Origin: Janthinobacterium agaricidamnosum
GTDB taxonomy: Bacteria > Pseudomonadota > Gammaproteobacteria > Burkholderiales > Burkholderiaceae_D
NCBI RefSeq assembly: GCF_003667705.1
Contig: NZ_CP033019.1
Span: forward strand, 3,720,001-3,784,000
DNA length: 64,000 bases
Direction: 5' to 3'
The notes under the pieces: generated by a model
The model's database searches: none
Seen by the model: the letters and a program-made list of their open reading frames with translations, nothing else
Told to the model about the DNA's origin: nothing
Shown: one piece after another, positions 16,592 to 24,854 of the stretch
Numbering within the stretch: the stretch's first letter is position 1
Layout: each line of letters opens with the position of its first letter
Position numbers and translations under genes: made by a program

Positions 16592-17890
16592 TTAATGCAG
16601 CTTGACCTGCGGCGAGCTGCGCTTGATCAGGAAACGGCCCATGGCCATGACGGCCGTGCGCACGGTGCCCAGCACGGCGTTGTGGTGCATCAGGTGCAGG
16701 CTCACATACATCATGCGCGCGACAAAGCCTTCGACGAACCAGCTCAGGCCCTTCAGCGACCCCATCAGGGTGCCGACCGAGGTGGTGCGGCCAAACGACA
16801 CCAGCGAACCGTAGTCCAGATATTCGTACGGCCTGGTTTGCGGCGGCTTGCCCTTCGCCTGCAGCAGGAACGTTTTCAGCAGGTAATCGGCTTGCTGGTG
16901 GGCAGCCTGGGCGCGCGGCGGCACCAGCTTGCCGTCGGGACCCGTACAGGCGGCGCAATCGCCCAGCGCGAAGATATTCGCATGGCCCTGCACATTGAGC
17001 ATGCCCGTCACTTCCAGCTGGCCGGCGCGGTTGGTAGGCAAGCCCAAAGTGGACAGGAATTCCGGCGCGCGGATGCCGGCGGCCCACACGCAGATGTCGG
17101 CCGCATAGCTGGTGCCGCTGGCCACCGTCACCTTGTCGGCTTCGATCGTGGTGACGCGCGTATCGGTCACCACCGTGATGCCATGCTGGTGCAGCAGTTT
17201 CGAGGCGGCAAGGGAGACGCGCTCGGGCAGCGGCGCCAGGATGCGCGGCGCCCCTTCGAGCAGGGTGATGCGCACATCCTTGATGGCGTTGAGATTCTGG
17301 AAACCATACGCGGCATACACGCCGCTCGCTTCGCGCAATTCGGCCGCCAGTTCTACGCCCGTCGCGCCGCCGCCGATGATGACGATGTCGACGCCGGGAT
17401 GTCCCGCGTCGCCCTGGCGCTGTTCGGCCATCGCCAGCAGTTTCAGCAGGGTCAAACGGAAACGTTCGGCGTCTTCCGTGGCATTGAGGGAAATCGTGTT
17501 TTCCTGGGCGCCGGGTACGCCGAAGTAATTCGAGGTGCTGCCCACGGCCAGCACCAGCTGGTCGTAGCTGACCTGGCGCTGCGGCAAGAGCTGCTCATCC
17601 TTGTCCGTGGCGATGGCGCCCACGGTGAGGCTGTTCGACGCTGCGTCGAGCCCGATCAGGGGACCATAGACATAGGTAAAACCATTGTCATGCGCCAGCA
17701 TCTGGTACGACAGGCCCTCTTGATGAATGTCCAGGGTGCCGGCCGCCACTTCATGCAGTGACGGCTTCCAGATATGGTACAGGCGGCTGTCGACCAGGGT
17801 GACCTGGCCGGGGCCGAGCTTGCGGCTGAGTTTGCAAGCCAGCTCCAGGCCGCCTGCACCTCCCCCTACGATTACGATTTTACTGTGCAA
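16592..17890 (-). CDS. ndh: type II NADH:quinone oxidoreductase
   Basis: 432 residues. The non-proton-pumping flavoenzyme oxidises NADH and reduces quinone at the inner membrane. The N-terminal FAD loop is KIVIVGGGAGGLELA, the NADH loop IVIIGGGATGVELAAEL at about residue 170, and the second FAD contact is ANIFALGDCAACTG. RAQAAHQQADYL is the quinone-site region and the C-terminal stretch from GLSWFVEGFVARMM on is the amphipathic membrane anchor. The start codon is TTG at 17890 with an AGGAGG ribosome site 4 nt upstream, which is strong enough to support it; no ATG fits. It follows the small exported protein gene by 20 nt. Confidence 0.93.
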   Translation of the reverse strand: MHSKIVIVGGGAGGLELACKLSRKLGPGQVTLVDSRLYHIWKPSLHEVAAGTLDIHQEGLSYQMLAHDNGFTYVYGPLIGLDAASNSLTVGAIATDKDEQLLPQRQVSYDQLVLAVGSTSNYFGVPGAQENTISLNATEDAERFRLTLLKLLAMAEQRQGDAGHPGVDIVIIGGGATGVELAAELREASGVYAAYGFQNLNAIKDVRITLLEGAPRILAPLPERVSLAASKLLHQHGITVVTDTRVTTIEADKVTVASGTSYAADICVWAAGIRAPEFLSTLGLPTNRAGQLEVTGMLNVQGHANIFALGDCAACTGPDGKLVPPRAQAAHQQADYLLKTFLLQAKGKPPQTRPYEYLDYGSLVSFGRTTSVGTLMGSLKGLSWFVEGFVARMMYVSLHLMHHNAVLGTVRTAVMAMGRFLIKRSSPQVKLH

Positions 17891-17910
17891 AGATCCTCCT
17901 GCTTATTTGT

Positions 17911-18396
17911 TTAGTCCCTGTGCCCGTTGCCGTTGCCGTTGCCACGACCATTGCCATTGCCATTGCCTCGGCCCGGCTTGTCATCATGCTTGTCGCGCTT
18001 GTCATAGTGCTTGTCATGCTTGTCATCGTGACGGCCGCGGTCGCCGTAATCGGGACGGCCATGATCGCCATGCTGCTGGCGGTAACGGGGCACATATTGG
18101 TTGTTGTACCAACTATCTTGGACGAAATATACCTCTTGGTTACAGGCATTATACTTGCGGCAGTGCTTGGACCAGTTTTTCGCATGGCCGGGCGGCACGC
18201 GCAAATAAATGGGACGGGCCGCATAGTATTGCGGGCGCTGCACGATGACGGGCTGGGCGTAGATCAATTGCGGCGCGGGATAGTCGCCTATGTCGATGCG
18301 GCCGTAAAAGCCTGGCTGGCCGACGGTGACGGAAACCTGGGCAACGGCGGCGGTACCTGCCGACAGCAGGACGGCGGCGAGAATGAGGGTTTTCAT
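17911..18396 (-). CDS. exported hypothetical protein with low-complexity charged tail
   Basis: 161 residues. A signal peptide (first ~19 residues, ending TAAVA) is followed by a Tyr/Pro-rich middle (PQLIYAQPVIVQRPQYYAARPIYLRVPPGHAKNW) with two cysteines in KHCRKYNACNQE that could form a disulfide. The last ~50 residues are low complexity: an Asp/Lys/His repeat followed by Gly-Asn repeats with Arg. This architecture recurs in exported proteins of Oxalobacteraceae, but function is unknown. It lies 20 nt upstream of ndh on the same strand, so the two may be co-transcribed. Confidence 0.78.
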   Translation of the reverse strand: MKTLILAAVLLSAGTAAVAQVSVTVGQPGFYGRIDIGDYPAPQLIYAQPVIVQRPQYYAARPIYLRVPPGHAKNWSKHCRKYNACNQEVYFVQDSWYNNQYVPRYRQQHGDHGRPDYGDRGRHDDKHDKHYDKRDKHDDKPGRGNGNGNGRGNGNGNGHRD

Positions 18397-18489
18397 GAGG
18401 ACACTCCTTTTATCAGTTATGCCGCAATTGTAGACCTTGTGTGACTAACTGTTTGTTCGCAAGGACACATAAGGAATCGCGTCGCAATC

Positions 18490-19263
18490 TCACCACAGTT
18501 TGCCCAAAGGCACTACCAAGCCGCTGAACAGCGACCAGTCCGGCGACGCCGCCGTCAAGCCACGCGCCACGCCGATATCGATGGCCAACCGCGGCGTGGG
18601 GCTGTAGGTGGCAGCCAGCAGCAGCTGCGCCGTGGCTGGCGCGCCGCGCAGGCGCGTGCCCGACACTTCCGCCGTGGCGCCCCAGCGGTCGCTGACGGGC
18701 GTGGAAAAGGAGGCCGCCCAGCCCGTTTGCACCCTGCCCGTGCCAGGGTCGGAAGCCCCCAGGCGCGTGGCGTTCAGGTTGGCGTCCATGTGCACGGCGC
18801 CCAGGTCGCGGCTGAAAATACCGTTCAACGAGACGTCGCTCTTGCCGCTGCCGATGCTGTCCTTGGCAGTGGGCAACTTCCAGCCCAGTTCCAGGCCCAG
18901 CGCCGTGGCGCTGTCGAGCAAAAAGGCGCGTTTGAGCACGACCGTCGTGTCGCCCACGCCCGTCTCGCGCCGGCCCGTGTCATCGCGCGCGCGCACGAAG
19001 CCCTCACCTTCGAGCAGCACGCCCCATTCGGGCGTGAACGCCAGCTTGAACGTGTACGGCAAGCTGGCGCGGCGCGCGTCGTCCGTTTTCGACAGCAGGC
19101 CGCCCGCCTCGAATTCCAGCTGGCCCGGCACGGGCAGCTGGGCGGGACTGGCCACCGATGGACGATAAGGCAGGACGGGATCGCCCTCCTGCGCCTGCGC
19201 CAGGGGCGCCAGCGACAGCAGCAACAGGGAAAAACTGAAGGAGGACAGGAAAGAAGATGGCAT
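18490..19263 (-). CDS. outer-membrane beta-barrel-like exported protein
   Basis: About 257 residues. A signal peptide (FLSSFSFSLLLLSLAPLAQA) precedes a mature part made of alternating short beta strands (LEFEAGGLLSKTDD, FKLAFTPEWGVLLEGEGF, TALGLELGWKLPTA, DRWGATAEVSGTRL) ending in WSLFSGLVVPLGKLW. This fits the transporter/MetA-phenol-pathway type of outer-membrane protein. The ATG at 19263 is used because the signal peptide begins there; an in-frame extension to 19308 is possible. Ribosome binding site is weak. Ligand unknown. Confidence 0.72.
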   Translation of the reverse strand: MPSSFLSSFSFSLLLLSLAPLAQAQEGDPVLPYRPSVASPAQLPVPGQLEFEAGGLLSKTDDARRASLPYTFKLAFTPEWGVLLEGEGFVRARDDTGRRETGVGDTTVVLKRAFLLDSATALGLELGWKLPTAKDSIGSGKSDVSLNGIFSRDLGAVHMDANLNATRLGASDPGTGRVQTGWAASFSTPVSDRWGATAEVSGTRLRGAPATAQLLLAATYSPTPRLAIDIGVARGLTAASPDWSLFSGLVVPLGKLW

Positions 19264-19340
19264 GGGGAACCCGGAAGTGGCAAACGCGCAATAGCGACAG
19301 CCTACCACCGCCGCGCCGATCGCGCCCGGTCCAGCCGCCG

Positions 19341-20996
19341 TCAGGCCAGGCGCCGCACGCCCGGCCTGGCCGCCGGCGCGGGCCGGCGCAGCGGCGTGAC
19401 GTTGCTGGCCGCCGGCACGGCGATGCCTTCGGCCTGGGCATGCAGGCGGAACACGCCCACCAGTTCCGTCAGGGTCTGCGCCTGGTCCTGCAGCGATTCG
19501 GCGGCGGCTGCCGCCTCTTCCACCAGGGCCGCATTCTGCTGCGTCACCTGGTCCATCTGCAGCACGGCCTGGTTGACTTGCTCGATGCCGGCGCTTTGCT
19601 CGGCGCTGGCGGCCGTGATTTCCTGCATGATATCGGCCACCTGGCGCACGCTGGTCACCACCTCATCCATCGTCCTGCCCGCGTCATGCACGAGTTTGGA
19701 GCCGATTTCCACCTGTTCGACGGAGTCGCCGATCAGGGTCTTGATTTCCTTGGCGGCACTGGCAGAACGCTGGGCCAGGCTGCGCACTTCGGATGCCACG
19801 ACGGCAAATCCCCGCCCTTCCTCGCCCGCCCGGGCCGCTTCCACGGCCGCGTTCAAGGCCAGGATATTCGTCTGGAAGGCGATGCCGTCGATGACGCTGA
19901 TGATGTCGACGATCTTGCGCGACGACGCATTGATCGATTCCATGGTCTGCACCACCTGCCCCACCACGGCGCCGCCCTTGCCGGCCACATCGGACGCGGC
20001 GCCGGCCAGCGCATTGGCCTGGCGCGCATTGTCCGCGTTCTGCCGCACGGCCGAGGTCAGCTGTTCCATCGAGGACGCCGTTTCTTCCAGCGAACTGGCC
20101 TGCTCTTCCGTGCGCGACGACAAGTCGAGGTTGCCCTGGGCGATTTCGCTCGAGGCCGTGTTGATGGTGTCCGTACCCGAGCGCACCTGGCTGACGATGC
20201 CCACCAGCTTGTCGCGCATGGCTTTCATGGCGAACAGCAGGCTGGCATTGTCATGGGTGGCCGTGCGGATATCGATGGTGAGGTCGCCCTCGGCGATGGC
20301 GCCGGCGATCCTGACGGCGTACGCCGGTTCGCCGCCGAGCTGGCGCGTCAGTCCGCGCGTGATCAGCGCCCCCAGCGCCAGGCCGGCCGCCATGCTGCCC
20401 AGCACGAGCGCGATCATGAAGCTGCGGCTGGCCTGGTACACGCCCGAGGCCTGTTCGGAAGCCGCCTTGGCGCGCTCTTCCTTCTGCAGCGACAGTTTAT
20501 CCAGCATACCGTCGAGTTCATCGGCATGCTGGCGCGTCTTGTTGAGCAGTTCGACCAGTTGCGCGCTGCGCTGCGCCAGCGGCTCGGCCGCCGCCAGCGC
20601 CAGGGCTTGCTGCATGGTGGCAATGTACTCCGCTTCGACAGCGGCGAAGCGGGCAAACAATTCCTTGGCGGCCGACGTGACGAACAGCGGCTGGGCCTTG
20701 GCCAGATAGCTTTTATTTAGCTCGAGGAATTTGCCGATGTCGGCCTGGCGCGTGGCGCGCTCCTCGGCGGTCGTGGCCAGCAAGAAATTGCTGCGCGCGC
20801 GACCCACCTTGATCAAGGCAATATTGGCCTCTTTGATGTACGACAGCCCCAGCAATTCATGGTTGTACATCTGCCCCGCCATGGTATCGATCTTGCCCAT
20901 GTTGAAGATGCCGATGCCGGCCACGATGGCCCCCATCAGCGCGACGCAAAAGAAGGCAGCGAGCAGGCGCGTCCCCACTTTCATTTTACTCAACAT
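19341..20996 (-). CDS. methyl-accepting chemotaxis protein
   Basis: 551 residues. Transmembrane helix 1 at about 10-32, a four-helix-bundle periplasmic sensor (about 33-190), transmembrane helix 2 at about 193-214, HAMP (about 213-265), then the coiled signalling domain with the conserved hairpin tip [28 protein letters not shown]. It relays ligand state to CheA/CheW. The C-terminus ends in a Pro/Ala/Arg-rich linker and lacks the NWETF-type CheR/CheB tether. ATG at 20996 has GGAGG 4 nt upstream; the longer upstream frame is not supported. Two direct repeats of TTAGTGACA spaced 20 nt apart lie in its promoter region. Ligand unknown. Confidence 0.93.
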   Translation of the reverse strand: MLSKMKVGTRLLAAFFCVALMGAIVAGIGIFNMGKIDTMAGQMYNHELLGLSYIKEANIALIKVGRARSNFLLATTAEERATRQADIGKFLELNKSYLAKAQPLFVTSAAKELFARFAAVEAEYIATMQQALALAAAEPLAQRSAQLVELLNKTRQHADELDGMLDKLSLQKEERAKAASEQASGVYQASRSFMIALVLGSMAAGLALGALITRGLTRQLGGEPAYAVRIAGAIAEGDLTIDIRTATHDNASLLFAMKAMRDKLVGIVSQVRSGTDTINTASSEIAQGNLDLSSRTEEQASSLEETASSMEQLTSAVRQNADNARQANALAGAASDVAGKGGAVVGQVVQTMESINASSRKIVDIISVIDGIAFQTNILALNAAVEAARAGEEGRGFAVVASEVRSLAQRSASAAKEIKTLIGDSVEQVEIGSKLVHDAGRTMDEVVTSVRQVADIMQEITAASAEQSAGIEQVNQAVLQMDQVTQQNAALVEEAAAAAESLQDQAQTLTELVGVFRLHAQAEGIAVPAASNVTPLRRPAPAARPGVRRLA

Positions 20997-21059
20997 GTTT
21001 CCTCCCAGACAAGACGGTAGCCAATAATTTAAGCTATGACTTGAATATAAGGAAAAAAC

Positions 21060-21088
21060 TGTCACTAAAATGCTCGGATTGTCACTAA
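21060..21088 (-). promoter_or_regulatory. paired direct repeat upstream of chemoreceptor gene
   Basis: TTAGTGACA occurs twice on the minus strand (21088-21080 and 21068-21060) with a 20-nt period, about two helical turns, 65-95 nt upstream of the chemoreceptor start. This is the pattern of a regulator binding the same face of the DNA twice; the regulator cannot be named. Confidence 0.35.
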
Positions 21089-21155
21089 CCAACAATTCCT
21101 TGATACAAAGCAACATGCCCCGGGGCGTGCCATGTTAGCAATCCCCGGGAGAGCG

Positions 21156-22541
21156 TCAATGGCCGCTGTGCCCGCCTGGCTTGCGCACCGTCATTTCCAC
21201 GCCGCTTTTTGCCGCCGGCTTGCCCGCGCCCTGGCCCCGCACCGGTTCCGGCAAGGCGCCCGTCCATTCATAGGCCACGCTGCCGGCCGGGTGCTTGTAC
21301 CAGCCCGGGTCGCGGTAATCGCCCGGTTTCTGATCCTTGCGCACCTTGACCGTGGTAAACATGCCGCCCATGCCGATGGCGCCGAAGGGGCCGTCGCCCG
21401 CCATCATCGGCAAGGTATTGTCGGGGATCGGCATCTGCATCTCGCCCATGTCGGCCATGCCCCGTTCGCCCATCACCATGTAGCCGGGCACCAATTGATT
21501 GATCTTCGCCGCCACGCCCTGGTGGTCGACGCCGATCATGGTGGGCACGTCATGCCCCATGGCATTCATCGTGTGGTGCGACTTGTGGCAGTGGAAAGCC
21601 CAGTCGCCGAGGTCCGTTGCCGTGAACTCGACGGCGCGCATCTGGCCCACGGCGATATCGGTCGTCACTTCGGGCCAGCGCGATTCGGGGCGCGTCCAGC
21701 CGCCATCGGTGCCCGTCACCTCGAATTCATGGCCGTGCATGTGGATCGGGTGGTTCGTCATGGTCAGGTTGCCCACGCGCACGCGCACCTTGTCGCCCTG
21801 GCGCACGACCATGGGGTCGATGCCGGGGAAGACGCGGCTGTTGAAGGTGAACAAATTAAAATCCGTCATGGTCATGATCTTCGGCGTGTAGCTGCCGGGA
21901 TCGATGTCGTAGTTACTGAGCAAGAAGACGAAATCGCGGTCCACCTTCATGAAGTTCGGATCTTTCGGGTGCGTGACCCAGAAACCCATCATGCCCATGG
22001 CCATCTGCGTCATTTCATCGGCATGCGGGTGGTACATAAAGGTGCCGGGCCGCTTGGCGACGAATTCATAGACGAAGGTCTTGCCGGGAGGAATACCCGG
22101 CTGGGTCAGGCCCGTGACGCCATCCATGCCGTTCGGCAAGCGCTGGCCATGCCAGTGCACGCTCGTGTGTTCCGGCAACTTGTTGGTGACGAAGATGCGC
22201 ACGCGGTCGCCCTCCACCACTTCGATGGTGGGACCGGGCGACTGGCCGTTGTAGCCCCACAGATTGGCTTGCATGCCGGGCGCCAGTTCGCGCACGACGG
22301 GCTCGGCCACCAGATGGAATTCCTTGACGTTGTTGTTCATGCGCCAGGGCAAGGACCAGCCATTGAGGGTGACGACGGGGTTGTACGGACGCCCGTTCGG
22401 CGGCGGTGGCGGCGCTTTCGTGTCTGCGCCAGCCATGCTGACGGCTTCCGGCAGGGACGCCGCACCGACTCTGCTCACCGCTGCCGCACTGAGGGCGACG
22501 GCGCCCGCATTCATGAAAAAGTTTCTACGTGTAATCATCAT
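21156..22541 (-). CDS. periplasmic multicopper oxidase (CopA/CueO-type)
   Basis: 461 residues. A Tat signal (RRNFF near the N-terminus) exports the folded, copper-loaded enzyme. Copper ligands are readable: HTSVHWHG and YHPHAD in the first domain, NHPIHMHGHEF and the type 1 segment FHCHKSHHTMNAM near residue 320. Near the C-terminus is a Met-rich loop (MVMGERGMADMGEMQMP) like the Cu(I)-binding segment of CueO. It probably oxidises toxic Cu(I) to Cu(II) in the periplasm. Its ATG shares one base with the stop of the TolC-type gene upstream (TAATG), so it is the last gene of the copper operon that starts at 24817. Confidence 0.9.
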   Translation of the reverse strand: MMITRRNFFMNAGAVALSAAAVSRVGAASLPEAVSMAGADTKAPPPPPNGRPYNPVVTLNGWSLPWRMNNNVKEFHLVAEPVVRELAPGMQANLWGYNGQSPGPTIEVVEGDRVRIFVTNKLPEHTSVHWHGQRLPNGMDGVTGLTQPGIPPGKTFVYEFVAKRPGTFMYHPHADEMTQMAMGMMGFWVTHPKDPNFMKVDRDFVFLLSNYDIDPGSYTPKIMTMTDFNLFTFNSRVFPGIDPMVVRQGDKVRVRVGNLTMTNHPIHMHGHEFEVTGTDGGWTRPESRWPEVTTDIAVGQMRAVEFTATDLGDWAFHCHKSHHTMNAMGHDVPTMIGVDHQGVAAKINQLVPGYMVMGERGMADMGEMQMPIPDNTLPMMAGDGPFGAIGMGGMFTTVKVRKDQKPGDYRDPGWYKHPAGSVAYEWTGALPEPVRGQGAGKPAAKSGVEMTVRKPGGHSGH

Positions 22542-23899
22542 TATTCCTTGTTGGCAAGACCGCTGCCGTTGATGGCGCCTTGCAGTTCGGTTTGCGCGAT
22601 CCAGAAATCGCGCTGGGTTTCGATGGCGCTGTTCACGCTGGCGACTTGCTCGCGTGCATCGGCCAGCAGTTCGAACACGCTGGCCAGCATGCCGTTGTAG
22701 CGCAGCAATACTTCATGCGAGATCGTCTTGCGCAGCGGTACGACTTCATCGCGGTAATGGCGCGCCAGGTCGTAGGCCGTGCGGTAGCTCGAATACGCTT
22801 CGCGCACTTCCGAGCGGGCCTTCACCGCCGTGCCCGCCGTGCGCTGCAGCGACTGCTCGTACAAGGCTTGCGCCTTGGTGTTGCGCGCCGCGCCCCAGTC
22901 GAACAGCGGCAGTTCCAGCGATACCTCATAGCCGTTTTCGCGCGGCGCCCCGCTCGTGCTCTTGTTGGTATAAGCCACGTCGAGCACATTGATGAAACCC
23001 GTCACCTTGGACAGGCCCAGTGCACTGGCCGTGGCATGGGCGTCAAGTTTGCTCATCTGCACGTCGAGGCGCTGCTCCATCGCCTGCGCCTCGATATTGC
23101 CAGGCTCCGCCGCCTGGGCCGGCAAGTCGGGCAGGCGCGACGGCAAAGTAAAGCTGGTCTGCTTGCCCCACAGGCCCAGCAAGCGCGTCAGGTGTTCGCG
23201 CGTCACCAATGCCTGGTGGCGGGCGCGGGCCAGGTCGCCGACGGCGTCCGCATAAAACACTTGCTGGCGCGCCTGGTCGAGGCGGCTCCAGTTGCCCGCC
23301 TGCCGCAAGCGCGTGGCCAGTTCGGCGCCCGCCTCGGCCGACAGCAGCGCCCGCTGCATGAACGCTTCCGTCTGCACGGCGGCCACGGCATTGAAGTAAG
23401 AGCGGCGCGTCTCAAGCGCCAGCTGCACGGCGCTGCCGGCGGCCTGCAGCTTGGCTTGCTCGAAGCGGCCCCGCTCGATGTTCACGCGCATCGGCATGGT
23501 CAGCAAGCCCGCCAGGTCGAAGCTGACGCCGCGGTCGATTTCATTGCCGTGGCTGCCGTGCGAACGGCCGAACGACAGGCCCGGGTTGCGCAAGCGCCCC
23601 GCCTGCACCAGGTCCGATTCGGAGGCGCCCAGTTCGGCCAGCGCCACTTTCATGCCGTGGTTGTTCATCAGGGCAATGCGCACGGCGCTGTCGGCGTCCA
23701 GGGGCTGGGCCAGCAGGGAAGCCAGCTTTTCCTCGCCGCCCTTGTCCGTCAATGCCGCAGGGGCGCCCGTGCGGGCGTCTGCCAGCGCGGACACGGCCTG
23801 CATGCCGCCATCGGGGCTGAAGCTGGCGCAGCCGCTGAGCAGCAAGGCGGCCGCCAGGGCCAGCGGCGTGAGGCAAGTTGATTTTGTAAAACGTGCCAT
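22541..23899 (-). CDS. TolC/CusC-family outer-membrane efflux lipoprotein
   Basis: 452 residues. The lipoprotein signal ends LLLSGCASF with Cys24 as lipid site. The rest is the duplicated helical hairpin pattern of outer-membrane efflux proteins, with Ala/Gln/Arg-rich heptads (LARARHQALVTREHLTRLLGLWG) and LELPLFDWGAARNTKAQALYEQSL in the second repeat. It would form a trimeric outer-membrane channel. No RND pump or adaptor is encoded next to it, which is unusual for CusC; the partner must be elsewhere or it serves the multicopper oxidase system. ATG at 23899 lies one base after the stop of the His/Met-repeat gene. Confidence 0.85.
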   Translation of the reverse strand: MARFTKSTCLTPLALAAALLLSGCASFSPDGGMQAVSALADARTGAPAALTDKGGEEKLASLLAQPLDADSAVRIALMNNHGMKVALAELGASESDLVQAGRLRNPGLSFGRSHGSHGNEIDRGVSFDLAGLLTMPMRVNIERGRFEQAKLQAAGSAVQLALETRRSYFNAVAAVQTEAFMQRALLSAEAGAELATRLRQAGNWSRLDQARQQVFYADAVGDLARARHQALVTREHLTRLLGLWGKQTSFTLPSRLPDLPAQAAEPGNIEAQAMEQRLDVQMSKLDAHATASALGLSKVTGFINVLDVAYTNKSTSGAPRENGYEVSLELPLFDWGAARNTKAQALYEQSLQRTAGTAVKARSEVREAYSSYRTAYDLARHYRDEVVPLRKTISHEVLLRYNGMLASVFELLADAREQVASVNSAIETQRDFWIAQTELQGAINGSGLANKE

Positions 23900-23900
23900 C

Positions 23901-24263
23901 TCAGTGTCCCTCATGCTGGTGTTGCGGGGCGGGCTGGGCGGCCGGCTTGGGGCCGGGCTTCTCCATCGGCATCTTGTGGCCTTCCATCTTGTGCCCTTCC
24001 ATCTTGTGGCCATCCATCTTCATCATGCCCATGTGGCCGCCGGCCTTGCCGACTTTCTCGTTGACGGCGCGCCAGGTCTGATCGGGCGTGGCGTCGTCCT
24101 CGGCGGCGGGACGGTAGCCGGCGAAGGCGGAGCGGTAGGCGGCGGCCGGCACGGGCGCTTGCGCCTCTTGCGGGGCGGATGGGGGCCGCGATTGGGCGGC
24201 GGCCAGCGGCAGCGAGGCAAGCGCAACGCCGGCGGCCAGCGCGAGGCTGAATAATTGCTTCAT
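23901..24263 (-). CDS. periplasmic His/Met-repeat protein (putative copper binder)
   Basis: 120 residues. A signal peptide (FSLALAAGVALASLPLAAA) is followed by a Pro/Ala-rich part and then a Met/His region: GGHMGMMKMDGHKMEGHKM repeated in GHKM units, ending QHQHEGH. Spaced His-Lys-Met units are typical of soft-metal (Cu(I)/Ag(I)) binding. It is inside the copper operon, just before the TolC-type gene (1-nt gap, TGAGATG), so a periplasmic copper chaperone or sponge role is likely. The low-complexity composition makes orthology uncertain. Confidence 0.8.
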   Translation of the reverse strand: MKQLFSLALAAGVALASLPLAAAQSRPPSAPQEAQAPVPAAAYRSAFAGYRPAAEDDATPDQTWRAVNEKVGKAGGHMGMMKMDGHKMEGHKMEGHKMPMEKPGPKPAAQPAPQHQHEGH

Positions 24264-24490
24264 GGTATTCCTTGAATGACGGGGTATGGCGCGGCGGGCG
24301 CGCGACTGGAACGCTGGCGCGACCGGTACAAGCTGCAAAATCAAGATGCAGGGACGTGCGACGGCGGCACCGCCAGGTTCAACGGGCGGTCAGGCGGAGC
24401 GCGTGCTTCTCGGGGGACGTTCAGGGCCAGGCGGGATATGCCCGGCGAACAGGGAATCGGGTGCCAGCGCCGGAGGCGGCGCGCGCAGGG

Positions 24491-24817
24491 TCAAGGCGTG
24501 CAAGGCAGGCATGCCCGGGGGGCAGTGGCGCCCACCGTGCAGGCGCCGTGGTTGCTGCAATCGTGGCCAGGGTGGCCGGCGCCGCCATCGTCCATGGCCA
24601 TTTTTAGCGGCTGGTCCTGCATGTGGGACATGCCGGCCATGTCGCCCATGTCGTGGCACTGGGGCGCCTCCATCGCTACGGCGGTGACGGTGACCGCTGC
24701 CGCCCGCTCGTCCACGCAGCAGCTGCGCATGGCCGACGCAAAGCCCTGCAAGGGCAAGGTGACGGCCAGCAGCCAGAGCAGCGAGCGGGCGAGAAAGCGG
24801 AAAAAGGCACGGTTCAT
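24491..24817 (-). CDS. DUF2946-like small Cys/His/Met protein, apparently frameshifted near its C-terminus
   Basis: As read, 108 residues: a hydrophobic N-terminus (FLARSLLWLLAVTLPLQGFASA), a Cys pair (SCC) and a metal-ligand-rich segment (CHDMGDMAGMSHM, GHPGHDCSNHGAC). The frame ends at 24491, but adding one C to the C6 tract at 24522-24517 (minus strand) opens a continuation to 24390 that ends in FAGHIPPGPERPPR, the kind of terminus expected for this family. So the true product is probably about 142 residues. It is first in the copper operon. The TATAGT box of the CueR-type promoter ends only 6 nt before the ATG, so the transcript may be leaderless; no Shine-Dalgarno sequence is present. 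Confidence 0.68.
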   Translation of the reverse strand: MNRAFFRFLARSLLWLLAVTLPLQGFASAMRSCCVDERAAAVTVTAVAMEAPQCHDMGDMAGMSHMQDQPLKMAMDDGGAGHPGHDCSNHGACTVGATAPRACLPCTP

Positions 24818-24823
24818 GGCACG

Positions 24824-24854
24824 ACTATAAACCTTCCCACATGAGGAAGGTCAA
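24824..24854 (-). promoter_or_regulatory. CueR-type copper-responsive promoter and operator
   Basis: On the minus strand TTGACC (24854-24849), a 19-nt spacer and TATAGT (24829-24824). Within it sits the dyad ACCTTCC-N7-GGAAGGT (24851-24831), which matches the known CueR operator of copA/cueO promoters. The over-long 19-bp spacer is the hallmark of MerR-family activation by DNA untwisting. It drives the copper operon 24817 to 21156. No cueR gene is in the window. The operator overlaps the stop codon of the gene upstream. Confidence 0.85.

Noticed and set aside
17911..18100. short tandem repeats (GTC/TTG-rich) that could suggest a CRISPR-like or minisatellite array
   Set aside because: They encode the Asp/Lys/His and Gly-Asn repeats of an exported protein; there are no spacers of uniform length.
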